Assembly (NCBI RefSeq): GCF_030689685.1
Contig: NZ_JAUYEY010000031.1
Location: 1-64,000 of the forward strand
Length of the DNA: 64,000 nucleotides
Direction: 5' to 3'
Source: Polaromonas sp.
GTDB taxonomy: Bacteria; Pseudomonadota; Gammaproteobacteria; Burkholderiales; Burkholderiaceae_C
In this document: one piece after another, positions 42,507 through 52,282 of the stretch
Position numbering within the stretch: the stretch's first letter is position 1
How the letters are laid out: every line of letters starts with the position of its first letter
Position numbers and translations under genes: made by a program
Notes under the pieces: model-generated
What the model was told of the DNA's origin: nothing
Databases searched by the model: none
Seen by the model: only the letters and a program-made list of their open reading frames with translations

Positions 42507-42818
42507 TCAACCATTGGCGCGCTGCAGCAGGGCTTCGCCGATGAATTTGGCTCGGTCGCGCGGGAAGGTGAAGAATATCCAGCCGAAGCCGAGGTGGCGC
42601 AGCCCGAAGCTCACATGCCGCTCCGGTGTTTGAGTCTGGGCGACAGCAAAGTCGGCGTCGTTCTGCACCAGCACCGGCATGTCGGTAGTCACTTCCTCCT
42701 GGACGGGCGGCTGCATCTGGTTGCGGGCCTGCGCAAGCCGGTGCATCAGCTCTTCAACCTGGCGCGTGCTCAGTTGCTGGCCCAGGACGGTGAGGGTGCC
42801 GTCGGTGTTGGGTGTCAT
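42507..42818 (-). CDS. Conserved-looking hypothetical protein
   Basis: 103-aa protein with a predicted amphipathic N-terminal half (LGQQLSTRQVEELMHRLAQA) and an aromatic C-terminal segment SFGLRHLGFGWIFFTFPRDR. No domain was recognised. It is a single leftward gene just outside the prophage with host-like base composition, and its 3' end faces the bidirectional terminator. Confidence 0.6.
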   Translation of the reverse strand: MTPNTDGTLTVLGQQLSTRQVEELMHRLAQARNQMQPPVQEEVTTDMPVLVQNDADFAVAQTQTPERHVSFGLRHLGFGWIFFTFPRDRAKFIGEALLQRANG

Positions 42819-42990
42819 GGGTGCCCTTTCAGTGGCGATGGATGGGGTGGTCAGGCCGGAAGACCGGCCTCGGGCATGGGCGCGATTTTATCCTGAGCGT
42901 TTGACGTCCTGCGCCACGCAACCAGTCGTAAAAAAGCGGGTCTGACCGGTCTTCACACGGTATGGTGAAGGTTTTGTTCACGGAGAAAAC

Positions 42991-43305
42991 ATGGCTTTGA
43001 AAATCATTCTCACCAGCGCAGCGTCATGGCTACTCGTGGGCTGTACCACGCCCGCACCCCCTCCGACTGGCACGGGCACCGCCCCGACCGGGCCGACTAC
43101 GGGCGTATGCAATGCGCAGGGCGCGCAGTTTGCTGTCGGCAAAACGGCGGGCGCCAGCGTGGTCGAGGAGGCGCGCCAGCGGTCGGGCTCCTACATGGCA
43201 CGGGTGCTGCGGCCGGGCCAGATGGTCACCATGGAGTTCAATGCGCAACGGCTGAACCTAGATATTGACTCGGCCAGTGTGATTCAGCGCGTTCGCTGCG
43301 GTTAA
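42991..43305 (+). CDS. Lipoprotein with I78-type peptidase-inhibitor domain
   Basis: 104-aa precursor: signal segment and lipobox (ASWLLVGC, Cys18), a Pro/Thr/Gly-rich spacer, then a domain CNAQGAQFAVGKTAGASVVE ... SASVIQRVRCG, with the paired Cys typical of the I78 (elastase-inhibitor-like) family. Probably an outer-membrane anchored serine-protease inhibitor. GGAG precedes the start. Confidence 0.8.
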   Translation: MALKIILTSAASWLLVGCTTPAPPPTGTGTAPTGPTTGVCNAQGAQFAVGKTAGASVVEEARQRSGSYMARVLRPGQMVTMEFNAQRLNLDIDSASVIQRVRCG

Positions 43306-43444
43306 GGCTAGTCGGCGGAAGCAGTCGTCGCCAGATGCTTCACACTGGCCAGTCAGGCCCAGTTTCTGTGAAATTGCGATCCCGGCTTTGTTGCCGAGCC
43401 AAAGAGTCGCCGTCGCGCGGCTCCATGCAATTTTGACGTGCTAT

Positions 43445-43490
43445 TGAAACACTTGTGCTATATTTTATAGATACAGATACAAATGTTTCA
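43445..43490. promoter_or_regulatory. Inverted-repeat operator and promoter of the RpiR-type gene
   Basis: TGAAACACTTGT (43445-43456) and ACAAATGTTTCA (43479-43490) form a 12-base inverted repeat with one mismatch, centres 34 bases apart. TTGAAA (43444-43449) and TATAGA (43466-43471) give a plausible -35/-10 pair inside it. The right arm overlaps the regulator's start codon, which suggests autorepression. Confidence 0.6.
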
Positions 43491-44401
43491 TGCTCGGCGC
43501 TTCCATCTTCTCCAACATCCCGCTTGACGGCCTGAGTCCGGAGTTGCTGCGTGCGGCGCGCTGGGTTGAGGCGCATTCGCGCGAAGTGGCGCTGCATTCC
43601 ATGCGTGAGTGCGGCCGGCGCGCCGGCCTGGCGCCTGCCACATTGACACGGCTGTCGCAGGCCCTGGGCTTTCAGGGTTTTGAGGCGATCAAGCATCTTT
43701 GCCAGGAGTCTTTTTCCGCGCAGGGCGGTTACGCCGGGCGCGCCGAGATTCTGCAGGCCAGCGCGCGCCGTGACAAGGACTGGCTGGCACTGCTCAATGA
43801 AGCGCAACATGCCAACACGGCTTCGGTGGGCGGTCTGAACCAGACGGCGCAGCTCGAAGCGGCGGCCGATGCCATGCTAAAAGCGCGCCGCGTCTATTTT
43901 CTCGGTCTCCGCGCCAGCCACGGTTTGGCCTTGCATCTGCACTACACCTATGGCCTGCTGGCGTCCAACGGGGTGCTGGTGCAGGGGCTGGGCGGCACGC
44001 TGGATGACCAGGTGGGCGATATGGGCCCTGGTGACCTGCTGGTCGTGACCTCGTCGGCTTCCTACACGCGGCAGACCGTGCACGCCGTGGCGCAGGCGCG
44101 CGGGCAGGGTGCCGGCGTGGTGGCCCTGACCGACAGTGCGCTGTCGCCGATTGCCCGCTCGGCGACACACACGCTGCTGTTTCGCACCGACAGTCCCTCG
44201 TATTTTCATGGCATGGTCGGCGCACTGGCGCTGACGGAGGCCCTGGCCGCTGCCGTCGCGGTGCGCGGCGGTCGCAAGGTCCTGACCCATCTGCAGAACC
44301 GGCAGGATCGCCTTGACCGCGAAGGCGCGTACTGGAACGGGCGCAGCGACAGATCTGTGGGCGGCCGTTCAAATTCTTCATCAGAAAAACAGCCTCTATG
44401 A
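43490..44401 (+). CDS. MurR/RpiR-family transcriptional regulator
   Basis: 303-aa regulator. The N-terminal RpiR HTH (ALHSMRECGRRAGLAPATLT and RLSQALGFQGFEAIK) is followed by a SIS sugar-phosphate-type domain (VYFLGLRASHGLALHLH; GDLLVVTSSASYTRQTV; ALTDSALSPIARSATHT). It begins within the right arm of an inverted repeat and overlaps the aminotransferase gene by four bases, so it is the local regulator of the aminotransferase-TRAP operon. The ligand is unknown. Confidence 0.88.
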   Translation: MLGASIFSNIPLDGLSPELLRAARWVEAHSREVALHSMRECGRRAGLAPATLTRLSQALGFQGFEAIKHLCQESFSAQGGYAGRAEILQASARRDKDWLALLNEAQHANTASVGGLNQTAQLEAAADAMLKARRVYFLGLRASHGLALHLHYTYGLLASNGVLVQGLGGTLDDQVGDMGPGDLLVVTSSASYTRQTVHAVAQARGQGAGVVALTDSALSPIARSATHTLLFRTDSPSYFHGMVGALALTEALAAAVAVRGGRKVLTHLQNRQDRLDREGAYWNGRSDRSVGGRSNSSSEKQPL

Positions 44402-45738
44402 CCGCAGCAACCACCCATGTTTTTCACCGTCACTTGCAGCGCAGGCCGCCGGTGGCCGTCAGCGGCCAGGGTGTTTACCTGACCGATGCGCAGGGCAAAA
44501 CTTATATCGATGCCTCTGGCGGCGCCGCCGTGTCCTGTCTGGGCCACAGCCACCCGGACGTGCTGGCCGCGATGCATGCGCAGATCGACAAGCTGGCTTA
44601 TGCGCATACCAGTTTTTTCACGACCGAGGTCGCTGAGGAACTGGCCGACAAACTGATCGCCAACGCGCCCGAAGGCATGAGCCATGTGTATTTCGTCAGT
44701 GGCGGTTCGGAAGCGGTCGAGGCTGCGCTGAAAATGGCGCGCCAGTATTTTGTCGAGATCGGTCAGCCGCAGCGCACCCACTTTATCGCGCGCAAGCAGA
44801 GCTACCACGGCAACACCCTGGGCGCGCTGGCCATAGGCGGCAACCAGTGGCGGCGCGAGCCGTTTGCGCCCCTCCTCATTTCCGCCACCCATGTGTCGCC
44901 ATGTTACCCCTACCGTGAACAACAAGCCGGTGAGACGCCGGAGCAGTACGGCCTGCGTCTGGCGCAGGAACTTGAAGACGCGATTCTCGCAAAGGGCGCG
45001 GCCAGCGTGATCGCCTTCGTTGCCGAGACCGTGGGTGGCGCCACGGCTGGTGTGCTGGCCCCGGTGCCGGGTTACTTCAAGGCGGTGCGCGAGGTCTGCG
45101 ACCGCTACGGTGTGCTGTTGATTCTTGACGAGGTGATGTGCGGCATGGGCCGCACCGGCACCCTGCATGCGTGTGAGCAGGAGGGTGTGTCGCCCGATCT
45201 GCTGACCGTGGCCAAGGGCCTGGGTGGTGGCTACCAGCCGATTGGCGCGGTGCTGGCGCAAAAGAAAATTGTCGACGTGATGCGCGCAGGCTCCGGATTT
45301 TTCCACCACGGCCACACCTATCTGGGCCATGCGATTGCCTGCGCGGCGGCGTTGGCGGTGCAGCAGGTGTTCGAGCGTGACCAGCTCTTGGGCCAGGTGC
45401 GCGAACGCGGCGATTTTTTGCAGCGGCTGATGCACGCGAGCTGGGACAGCCATCCCCATGTGGGTGACATTCGCGGGCGTGGCTTGTTCTGGGGCATCGA
45501 GCTGGTGCAGGAGCGTGGCAGCAAGAAGCCTTTCGATCCGGCACGCAATGTGCACGCACGTATCAAGCAGGAGGCCATGGCACGCGGATTGATGGTTTAC
45601 CCGATGGGCGGCACCGTCGATGGCCGCTATGGTGACCATGTCCTGCTGGCGCCACCGTTTATCAGCAGTGAAGCTGAACTGACGATGGTGGTGGAGCGCC
45701 TCGGTTCGGCCATGGATGCCGCGATAGCTGCGGTGTGA
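44398..45738 (+). CDS. Class III aminotransferase
   Basis: 446-aa PLP enzyme. [17 protein letters not shown] and the PLP-lysine region [19 protein letters not shown] (Lys in AKGLGGGY) are seen, with [14 protein letters not shown] carrying the Asp that contacts the cofactor. It is of the omega-amino-acid type. It lies in an operon with an RpiR regulator and a TAXI-TRAP importer, so its amine or amino-acid substrate is probably what the transporter imports. Confidence 0.85.
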   Translation: MTAATTHVFHRHLQRRPPVAVSGQGVYLTDAQGKTYIDASGGAAVSCLGHSHPDVLAAMHAQIDKLAYAHTSFFTTEVAEELADKLIANAPEGMSHVYFVSGGSEAVEAALKMARQYFVEIGQPQRTHFIARKQSYHGNTLGALAIGGNQWRREPFAPLLISATHVSPCYPYREQQAGETPEQYGLRLAQELEDAILAKGAASVIAFVAETVGGATAGVLAPVPGYFKAVREVCDRYGVLLILDEVMCGMGRTGTLHACEQEGVSPDLLTVAKGLGGGYQPIGAVLAQKKIVDVMRAGSGFFHHGHTYLGHAIACAAALAVQQVFERDQLLGQVRERGDFLQRLMHASWDSHPHVGDIRGRGLFWGIELVQERGSKKPFDPARNVHARIKQEAMARGLMVYPMGGTVDGRYGDHVLLAPPFISSEAELTMVVERLGSAMDAAIAAV

Positions 45739-45769
45739 AAAAATTGTTTTACAACCTGGAGAAATTGAA

Positions 45770-46756
45770 ATGAGCAAGAAGTTTGCGTTGAATGTGCTGG
45801 GTGCCGCGAGTGTCGGTATCGCGATGGGTGCGGCCCTGATGTCTGCGCCGGCTGTCGCCCAGCAGAAGTTTGTGACCATTGGCACCGGCGGCGTGACCGG
45901 CGTGTATTACGCAGCCGGCGGCGCGATCTGTCGCCTGGTCAACAAGGACCGCGCCAAACACGGCATCCGCTGCTCGGTGGAGTCGACCGGCGGCTCGGTA
46001 TTCAACGTCAACACCATCAAAGCCGGCGAGCTTGATTTCGGCTTCACCCAGTCCGACGTGCAGTACAACGCCGTCAAGGGCCTGAATCAGTACAAGGACG
46101 GCGCCTTCAGCGATTTGCGCGCGGTGTTTGCTGTGCATCCTGAGCCTTTCACCGTGGTGGCCCGCAAGGAAGCCAACATCACCAAGTTCGAGGACTTCAA
46201 GGGCAAGCGTTTCAATGTCGGCAACCCCGGTTCCGGCACACGCTCGTCGATGGAAGAGATGCTGGCCACTATGGGCTGGAAGCTGGGCGATTTTTCGCTG
46301 GCCTCCGAGCTCAAGGCCGACGAGCACGGCCCCGCACTGTGTGACGGCAAGATCGACGGATTTTTCTTTGGTGTGGGCCATCCTTCGGCCAACATCCAGG
46401 ACCCGACGACCTCTTGCGGGGCCAAGCTGGTGTCCCTCACCGGCCCGGTGATCGACAAGCTGGTGGCCGACAAGCCCTATTACGCCAAGGCCACGATTCC
46501 CGGCGGCCTTTACCCGAACAACCCGCAACCCACCAACACCTACGGCGTGCTGGCCACGGTGGTGACTTCCAGCAAAACACCGGCCGAGACGGTTTACCAG
46601 GTCACCAAAGCGCTGTTCGAGAATTTTGACGAGTTCAAAAAATTACACCCGGCGCTGGCCAATCTCAAGCCTGAGAGCATGGTCAAGGACGGCCTGAGCG
46701 CGCCTTTGCATGAAGGTGCAGCGCGCTACTACAAGGAAAAAGGCTGGATCAAATAA
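45770..46756 (+). CDS. TAXI-family TRAP solute-binding protein
   Basis: 328-aa exported receptor with signal peptide ([13 protein letters not shown]). [21 protein letters not shown] and [18 protein letters not shown] are TAXI signatures. It delivers the substrate to the fused permease encoded next. The ligand is not known; TAXI proteins are mostly uncharacterised, with some binding glutamate-like acids. Confidence 0.9.
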   Translation: MSKKFALNVLGAASVGIAMGAALMSAPAVAQQKFVTIGTGGVTGVYYAAGGAICRLVNKDRAKHGIRCSVESTGGSVFNVNTIKAGELDFGFTQSDVQYNAVKGLNQYKDGAFSDLRAVFAVHPEPFTVVARKEANITKFEDFKGKRFNVGNPGSGTRSSMEEMLATMGWKLGDFSLASELKADEHGPALCDGKIDGFFFGVGHPSANIQDPTTSCGAKLVSLTGPVIDKLVADKPYYAKATIPGGLYPNNPQPTNTYGVLATVVTSSKTPAETVYQVTKALFENFDEFKKLHPALANLKPESMVKDGLSAPLHEGAARYYKEKGWIK

Positions 46757-46848
46757 ACACCTTCAGGTGTGCGTGAACAGGGGCTGGGGCCGTTATGGTA
46801 CCCGGCCCTTTTTAATACAAGACAAAGATCAGCTCTGGAAGGCCTCTG

Positions 46849-49434
46849 ATGGCGCAACTCGAAAAATACTCGACCGAAGAACTGGACCAGCTCGTCAAGG
46901 AAGCCGACCTCGGCGGGCGTGAGCCTGGCGGCAAGATTGGTCTGGGCCTGGCCGTACTGGCGGGCGCCTGGTCGCTGTTTCAGGTCTGGTATGCCTCGCC
47001 ATTGCCTTTCCTTTTCGGCTTCGGCATTCTCAACGATACCGAGGCACGCGCCATCCACCTGGCGTTTGCGATTTTTCTGGCCTTCTGTGCTTTTCCCGCT
47101 TTCAAACATTCTTCGCGCAGCGTGATCCCCTGGTCGGACTGGCTGCTGGCGCTGGTCGGGGCTTTTTGCGGCGCCTACCTTTTCCTGTTTTACAACCAGT
47201 TGGCACTGCGTCCGGGCTCGCCGACCACGATGGACATCGTGGTCGGTGTGGTCGGTGTGGCCATCATGTTGGAGGCGACGCGCCGCGCCATGGGTTTTGG
47301 CATGCTGGTGACCACCGGTCTGTTCATGGCTTTTGTGTTCCTCGGGCCCTACATGCCCGAGGTGATCCAGCACCGCGGCGCGTCGCTGCCTCGTTTCATC
47401 TCGCACATGTGGTTGACCACCGAGGGTGTGTATGGCGTGGCGCTGGGCGTGTCAGTGCAGTTCATCTTTTTATTCGTGTTGTTTGGCACCTTGCTCGACA
47501 TTGCCGGTGCTGGCAATTACATGCTGCAGGTCTCGTTGGCCACGCTGGGCCATTTGCGCGGCGGGCCGGCCAAGGTGGCGGTGGTGTCTTCGGCGCTCAA
47601 CGGCGTGGTGTCTGGCTCCTCGGTGTCCAACGTGGTCTCGGGCGGCATCTTCACCATTCCGCTGATGAAACGAACCGGTTATTCAGGCGTCAAGGCCGGC
47701 GCCATCGAGGCGGCGGCGTCCATCAATGGCCAGATCATGCCGCCGGTGATGGGTGCGGCGGCTTTCCTGATGGTCGAGTACGTGGGCATCCCCTATTCGG
47801 AAATCGTCAAGCATGCTGCGCTGCCGGCCGTCATTTCTTACATGGCCTTGTTTTACATCGTGCACCTGGAAGCGCTCAAGTACGACCTGCAGCCGCTGAT
47901 GCGGGATCGCCAGCCGACCTGGCGCGAAAGGGCGTTGGGCTGGGCGCTGGGCCTGTCGGGCACGCTGGTTGCCTTCGCGGCCATCTATTACGCCATCACG
48001 GGTGTGCAATACATTGCGGGCGACGCCGCCGGCTGGGCGCTGGCTGCGCTGGCCGGCGTGACTTATGTGCTGCTGATGGCCTACTCGTCACGTTACCCTG
48101 ACCTCGCCATTGACGACCCCCTGGTCAAGGAGGTCAAGCTGCCCTTGCCTTGGCCGACCGTGCGCGCGGGCTTGCATTTTTTCATTCCGATTGTGGTGCT
48201 GCTGTGGTGCCTGATGGCCGAAGAGCTGTCGCCCGGGTTGTCGGCCTTCTGGGCCACCGCCACTGTCATGGTGATGGTGGTGATGCAGCCGCTGATGCTG
48301 TCCATTTTTCGGCCCGATGGCAAAGCGGAAGAGGCGCTGTGTGCCCTGCGGCGCGGCTTGTCTGATTTGTGGCGCGGGTTGGTGCTGGGCGCGCGCAACA
48401 TGATAGGCATTGGCGTGGCCTGCGCCAGTGCCGGCCTGATTGTCGGTGTCATCACCCTGACCGGCATGGGGCTGATGATGACCGACTTTGTCGAACTGGT
48501 CTCGGCCGGCAACATCATCGTGATGCTGCTGCTGACGGCTGCGATTTGCCTGATCATCGGTGCCGGGGTGCCGACCACGGCCAACTACATCCTGGTGGCC
48601 ACCCTGATGGCGCCGGTGATTGTAGAACTCGGTTCCCGCAGCGGCTTGGTGATTCCGCTGATCGCGGTGCATCTGTTTGTTTTTTACTTCGGCATCCTGG
48701 CCGACGTGACGCCGCCAGTGGGGCTGGCCTCGTATGCGGCTGCCGCGATTTCGGGCGATGACCCCAACAAGACCGGATTGCAGGCCACCTGGTACAGCCT
48801 GCGAACGACGGTGCTGCCTTTCGTGTTTATTTTCAACCCGCAAATTTTGTTGATCGGCCTGGGCTCCTGGGTCGATGTGGTGCTGGTGTGCGTGACGGCG
48901 GTGGCGGCATCGCTGCTGTTCGCCGCCGCCACAATGAAATGGTTTCGCGCCCGCTGCACCTGGCCGGAGGTGGCGGTGCTGCTGCTGGCCACCTTTCTGT
49001 TCTTCCGGCCCGACTGGGTGATTGACCAATTTGCGCCCAAATATGTGAGTGCGCCGGCGAGCGACATCTACAAGGTCGCCGACGGCCTGCAACCCGAACA
49101 ATGGCTGGTGGTGGGAATGGCCGGCGAAACGCTGAACGGTGAGGTGGTGACCAAAACCGTGGCCTTGCCCATGGGTGAAGGCGCCACGGGCCGCGAGCGT
49201 CTGCGCGACGGTGGCGTGACGCTCAGCCAGCTCGGCGCGGACCTGGAGGTGGCGGCGGTCAAGTTCGGTAGCCGCGCCAAAAAGCTGGGCGTGGAGCAGG
49301 GCTACAAGCTGGTGGAGCTGAAGCTGCCGAACCCGGCGCGGCCCTCATCGCACTGGGTTTTTATTCCGGCGGCGCTGCTGGCTTGGGGGGTGTGGTGGCT
49401 GCAGGGCTTGCGGCTGCGGCGTGGACGGCCCTGA
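46849..49434 (+). CDS. TRAP transporter fused permease (4TM/12TM) with DUF3394-type C-terminus
   Basis: 861-aa inner-membrane protein joining the small and large TRAP permease subunits. There are about four TM segments up to residue 150, then the large DctM-like part (SALNGVVSGSSVSNVVSGG, AASINGQIMPPVMGAAAFL, GAGVPTTANYILVATLMAP, GILADVTPPVGLASYAAA). The last 180 residues form a soluble domain between two TM segments, as in fusion permeases with a DUF3394 end. It follows the TAXI receptor gene after 92 bases. Confidence 0.9.
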   Translation: MAQLEKYSTEELDQLVKEADLGGREPGGKIGLGLAVLAGAWSLFQVWYASPLPFLFGFGILNDTEARAIHLAFAIFLAFCAFPAFKHSSRSVIPWSDWLLALVGAFCGAYLFLFYNQLALRPGSPTTMDIVVGVVGVAIMLEATRRAMGFGMLVTTGLFMAFVFLGPYMPEVIQHRGASLPRFISHMWLTTEGVYGVALGVSVQFIFLFVLFGTLLDIAGAGNYMLQVSLATLGHLRGGPAKVAVVSSALNGVVSGSSVSNVVSGGIFTIPLMKRTGYSGVKAGAIEAAASINGQIMPPVMGAAAFLMVEYVGIPYSEIVKHAALPAVISYMALFYIVHLEALKYDLQPLMRDRQPTWRERALGWALGLSGTLVAFAAIYYAITGVQYIAGDAAGWALAALAGVTYVLLMAYSSRYPDLAIDDPLVKEVKLPLPWPTVRAGLHFFIPIVVLLWCLMAEELSPGLSAFWATATVMVMVVMQPLMLSIFRPDGKAEEALCALRRGLSDLWRGLVLGARNMIGIGVACASAGLIVGVITLTGMGLMMTDFVELVSAGNIIVMLLLTAAICLIIGAGVPTTANYILVATLMAPVIVELGSRSGLVIPLIAVHLFVFYFGILADVTPPVGLASYAAAAISGDDPNKTGLQATWYSLRTTVLPFVFIFNPQILLIGLGSWVDVVLVCVTAVAASLLFAAATMKWFRARCTWPEVAVLLLATFLFFRPDWVIDQFAPKYVSAPASDIYKVADGLQPEQWLVVGMAGETLNGEVVTKTVALPMGEGATGRERLRDGGVTLSQLGADLEVAAVKFGSRAKKLGVEQGYKLVELKLPNPARPSSHWVFIPAALLAWGVWWLQGLRLRRGRP

Positions 49435-49465
49435 ACAGGTCCGGGGTCTGAACCAACTTTTTTTG

Positions 49466-49530
49466 AGACAAATCGGCCTCCACCCCATGACTGGCGGTCA
49501 TAGATAGCTATCAAAAGAGGAGCTAATCAG
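49466..49530 (+). repeat. Degenerate copy of the dispersed repeat
   Basis: ACAAATCGGCCTCCACCCCA followed by TGACTGGCGG and TAGCTATCAAAAGAGGAGCT shares its outer parts with the family copies (AATCGGCCTC and AGCTAT-A-rich), but the centre is diverged. Intergenic. Confidence 0.45.
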
Positions 49531-49934
49531 GAATCCACCGAGGCGCTCCAACGGTCGCCCCAGTTCTTGCCCCCGGCTTTGTCCATGCTGCGGCGGTCGC
49601 GTTTGGTCGGGCGGCCGTGTTCGATGCTGGCGGCAGGCTCGTTGTTCATCCGGCGCTGCTCGGCGGCGGCTTCCCGCAGTCGCAGGCTCTCCGGCGTTTC
49701 TTCATAAAGCTGCTGCGCGACGGGTGCTGCGCCGCGTTGCTGGCTCAAGCCCCGGATCACGACCGTGCGTGTCACTGGTCCCTGGCGCATGGCGACGGTG
49801 TCGCCGGCCTTGATGTCGCGCGCCGGCTTGGCCTCCAGGCTGTTGACCCGGACCCGGCCCTTGGCGATTTCGTCGGTGGCGAGAGAGCGGGTCTTGTAGA
49901 AGCGCGCGGCCCAGAGCCACTTGTCAAGGCGCAT
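49527..49934 (-). CDS. hslR: S4-domain RNA-binding heat-shock protein (Hsp15/HslR type)
   Basis: 135-aa protein with an N-terminal S4 domain (MRLDKWLWAARFYKTRSLAT, KGRVRVN, GDTVAM) and a basic C-terminal tail (RPTKRDRRSMDKAGG). In E. coli Hsp15 binds 50S subunits carrying a stalled nascent chain. Single leftward gene; a copy of the dispersed repeat lies at its 3' side. Confidence 0.88.
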   Translation of the reverse strand: MRLDKWLWAARFYKTRSLATDEIAKGRVRVNSLEAKPARDIKAGDTVAMRQGPVTRTVVIRGLSQQRGAAPVAQQLYEETPESLRLREAAAEQRRMNNEPAASIEHGRPTKRDRRSMDKAGGKNWGDRWSASVDS

Positions 49935-49985
49935 AAGGAGGAGCCCTTAGCGGACTGCTGGGATAACTAAGCTGCTTTTTCTTCA

Positions 49986-51512
49986 TCAGCCAACATTGTG
50001 AACCAGCGGCAGCCGCACCGTCGCATCCAGCCCGGCAATACGCCCATGGTCTTCGCGGTTTTCCAGCGTGATGCTGCCGCCCAGCGCCTGGGTGATCTCA
50101 CGGCAAATCGCCAGGCCCAAGCCTGAGCCCTGGCGCACGTCGCCGGCAGAAAACGGCTCGTACAAGCGGGCGGCCAGTTCGGCGCTGATGCCCGGCCCGC
50201 CGTCGCTGACGGTCAAGGCCGCGTACGAGTTGTCGCTGACCAGGCGCACGCTCAGTGCGCCGCCGTGCGGGCTGTGCTTGATGGCGTTGTGCAGCAGGTT
50301 GCGCGCCAGCTCGCGCAGCATCCATTCATGGGCGTGCACGGTCGCTGGCTGGGTGATGATTTCAAAATCAATGTCCTTGTCGGCCAGCAGTGGCGATACA
50401 TCGACCACGACCGCGCGCAGCAGCGCTGGCCAGTCCTGGGCCTGTGCATCGGTCTGTTGGCGCAACTGCTCAACCTTGGCCAGCGCCAGCATCTGGTTGG
50501 CCAGCACGGTGGCGCGCTCGACGGTGCCTTCAATCTCCTGCAGTGCCTGCTGCGGCGCCACGTCACCGCGCAGCGCCGACTGCACCTGGGTCTTGAGCAC
50601 GGCCAGCGGCGTGCGCAACTGGTGCGAGGCGTCACGCACAAAACGCTTCTGGTGCTCGGTCAGATTCTGCAGGCGCTGCATCACCTGGTTGGTGGCTTCG
50701 ATCAGCGGCAGCAACTCGCGCGGCGCGTCGGGCGCGGCCACCGGCGTCAAATCGCCTTCGGGTCTGGCCTTGAGCTCGCCGCTGAGCCGGCGCACCGGCC
50801 GGGTGGCGCGCTGCACCACGACGATCACGACCAGCACAATCACGGCGATCAGCAGCGCCTGCCGCCACAAGGTGTCGAGCAGCACCTTGCGCGCCAGCGT
50901 CTCGCGCAGCGCCAGCGTCTCCGCCACCTGCACCACCGCCATGCCACGGCCCTGCGCGCTGGCCACGGGCTGCAGCAGCACCGCCACCCGCACCTCGTCG
51001 TTGCGGAAACGGTCGTCGTAAAAAGCCACCAACGCCGCATAGGCGCCCTGGTCGGGAATGCGGCCGCGCCAGAAAGGCAGCTCGCCAAAGCCCGAGATCA
51101 CCTCGCCTTGCAGGTTGGACACGCGGTAGACCAACTGACTGCGGTTGTCGGCCTCAAAGGCTTCGAGAGCGGAGTAGGGCACGGTGGCGCGCAGCACCGA
51201 CAACTCGTCATAACCTTCAACATCAAGTTGCTCGCCGATGGTCTTGGCCGAGGCCAGCAGCGTGCGGTCGTAGGCAATATTGATGGCGCCCAGGGTCTGG
51301 CGGTACAGGCTGACGGTGTTGATGACGATCAGGATGCCGATGGGCAGCAGGATGCCGAGCAGCAAATACCGGCGCAGCGACATTGCCCCCACGCTTGTCG
51401 CTTCGCGTAATACGCTGCCCCCCGAGGGGGCCGTGCTTGCTCGGGGCGGCCCTTCGCTGCGCACACTCACCCCCCGTGCTTCTTGGAGTTCTGGTGGCGG
51501 TTGCTCAGGCAT
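49986..51512 (-). CDS. tctE: TctE-type sensor histidine kinase
   Basis: 508-aa kinase with two TM segments (about 47-67 and 217-237) flanking a periplasmic TctE-like sensor. A HAMP region follows, then the phospho-acceptor DASHQLRTPLAVLKTQ, an N box NLLHNAIKHS, and the G boxes DGGPGIS and GSGLGLAI. Its ATG overlaps the regulator stop. The first 43 residues are encoded by a GC-rich repeat read in frame (VSVRSEGPPRASTAPSGG); the functional protein may start at Met44 (MSLRRYLLL). It probably senses tricarboxylates for tctCBA. Confidence 0.88.
   Translation of the reverse strand: MPEQPPPELQEARGVSVRSEGPPRASTAPSGGSVLREATSVGAMSLRRYLLLGILLPIGILIVINTVSLYRQTLGAINIAYDRTLLASAKTIGEQLDVEGYDELSVLRATVPYSALEAFEADNRSQLVYRVSNLQGEVISGFGELPFWRGRIPDQGAYAALVAFYDDRFRNDEVRVAVLLQPVASAQGRGMAVVQVAETLALRETLARKVLLDTLWRQALLIAVIVLVVIVVVQRATRPVRRLSGELKARPEGDLTPVAAPDAPRELLPLIEATNQVMQRLQNLTEHQKRFVRDASHQLRTPLAVLKTQVQSALRGDVAPQQALQEIEGTVERATVLANQMLALAKVEQLRQQTDAQAQDWPALLRAVVVDVSPLLADKDIDFEIITQPATVHAHEWMLRELARNLLHNAIKHSPHGGALSVRLVSDNSYAALTVSDGGPGISAELAARLYEPFSAGDVRQGSGLGLAICREITQALGGSITLENREDHGRIAGLDATVRLPLVHNVG
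51390..51475. repeat. GC-rich repeat encoding the kinase N-terminal extension
   Basis: Contains CGCTGCCCCCCGAGGGGGCC and further CGGGGCGG/CCGCCC-like arms. It matches the block upstream of accA (30900-30965) in the CTGCCCCCCGAGGGGG core. Here it lies in the first 43 codons of the sensor kinase frame. Confidence 0.5.
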
Positions 51513-52185
51513 CGGTCTTGAGCAGGTAACCGAGCCCGCGCAGCGTCATTAGCGTCACGCCGGTGTGTGCGAGTTTTTTGCGCAGGCGGTACACCACCAC
51601 CTCAATCGCTTCGTAAGCGACCTCGACCTGGCCGGGAAAGACCAGGTCGAACAGCCGCTCCTTGGTCACCGCATGGCCTTTTTTCTCAAGCAGGGCCTTG
51701 AGCAGCGCCAGCTCGCGCGGCGCCAGGTCCAGCACCTGGTCTCGGAAGTAGATCGCACCGCTCTCTTTTTCATAGCTGATTGCGCCCGCTGCATAAGGGC
51801 TGGAGGTCGATTCGGCTGTGGATCCGGGACGGCGGCGGTGCAGGGCGCGCAGCCGGGCTTCGAGCTCGTCGAGGTCAAACGGTTTGGGCAGGTAGTCGTC
51901 GGCCCCCAGGTTCAGGCCCATGATGCGGTCGCCGACGGTGCCGCGCGCGGTCAGGATCAGCACCGGTGTGTGCAGCCCGCCGCGCCGCGCTTGCTCCAGC
52001 ACCTGCAGGCCGTCCAGGCCAGGCAGGGTTAGGTCCAGCAGGATCACGTCGAAGGTGGACGACTGCCACTTCTCCAGGGCCACCCGCCCGTCGCCGCAGG
52101 CCTCGATCTGGATGCCGCGCCGCCCCAGCGCGCGGACCAGCGTAGTGCGCATGGCGGCATCATCCTCGACCAAAAGCAGTTTCAT
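51505..52185 (-). CDS. tctD: TctD-type response regulator
   Basis: 226-aa OmpR-family regulator. The receiver has VEDDAAMR, the phospho-acceptor Asp in VILLDLTLPGLDG (Asp51) and a Lys in LPKPFDLDEL. The C-terminal winged helix has LAPRELALLKALLEKKG and VVYRLRKKL. The inter-domain linker and start of the effector domain (STSSPYAAGAISYEKES, about residues 121-138) are encoded by a dispersed repeat. Divergent from tctC, so it likely controls that promoter. Confidence 0.92.
   Translation of the reverse strand: MKLLLVEDDAAMRTTLVRALGRRGIQIEACGDGRVALEKWQSSTFDVILLDLTLPGLDGLQVLEQARRGGLHTPVLILTARGTVGDRIMGLNLGADDYLPKPFDLDELEARLRALHRRRPGSTAESTSSPYAAGAISYEKESGAIYFRDQVLDLAPRELALLKALLEKKGHAVTKERLFDLVFPGQVEVAYEAIEVVVYRLRKKLAHTGVTLMTLRGLGYLLKTDA
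51764..51822 (-). repeat. Dispersed repeat copy inside the response-regulator gene
   Basis: On the minus strand: CGACCTCCAGCCCTTATGCA, GCGGGCGCAATCAGCTATG, then AAAAAGAGAG. It aligns with the copy at 30137-30187 over the whole core and falls exactly in the linker between receiver and DNA-binding domains. Confidence 0.75.
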
Positions 52186-52282
52186 GGGCCGGACATTAGC
52201 ACCTTATTTCACGTTTTTGGACAGCCGTTTGACAGCTAAGCGGCGCATGATGCGTTGGTCAGCAAAACACAAGGAGACATTC

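Noticed and set aside
44206..45885. 559-codon leftward frame opposite the aminotransferase
   Set aside because: Shadow of the class III aminotransferase; composition rich in His/Gln/Arg.
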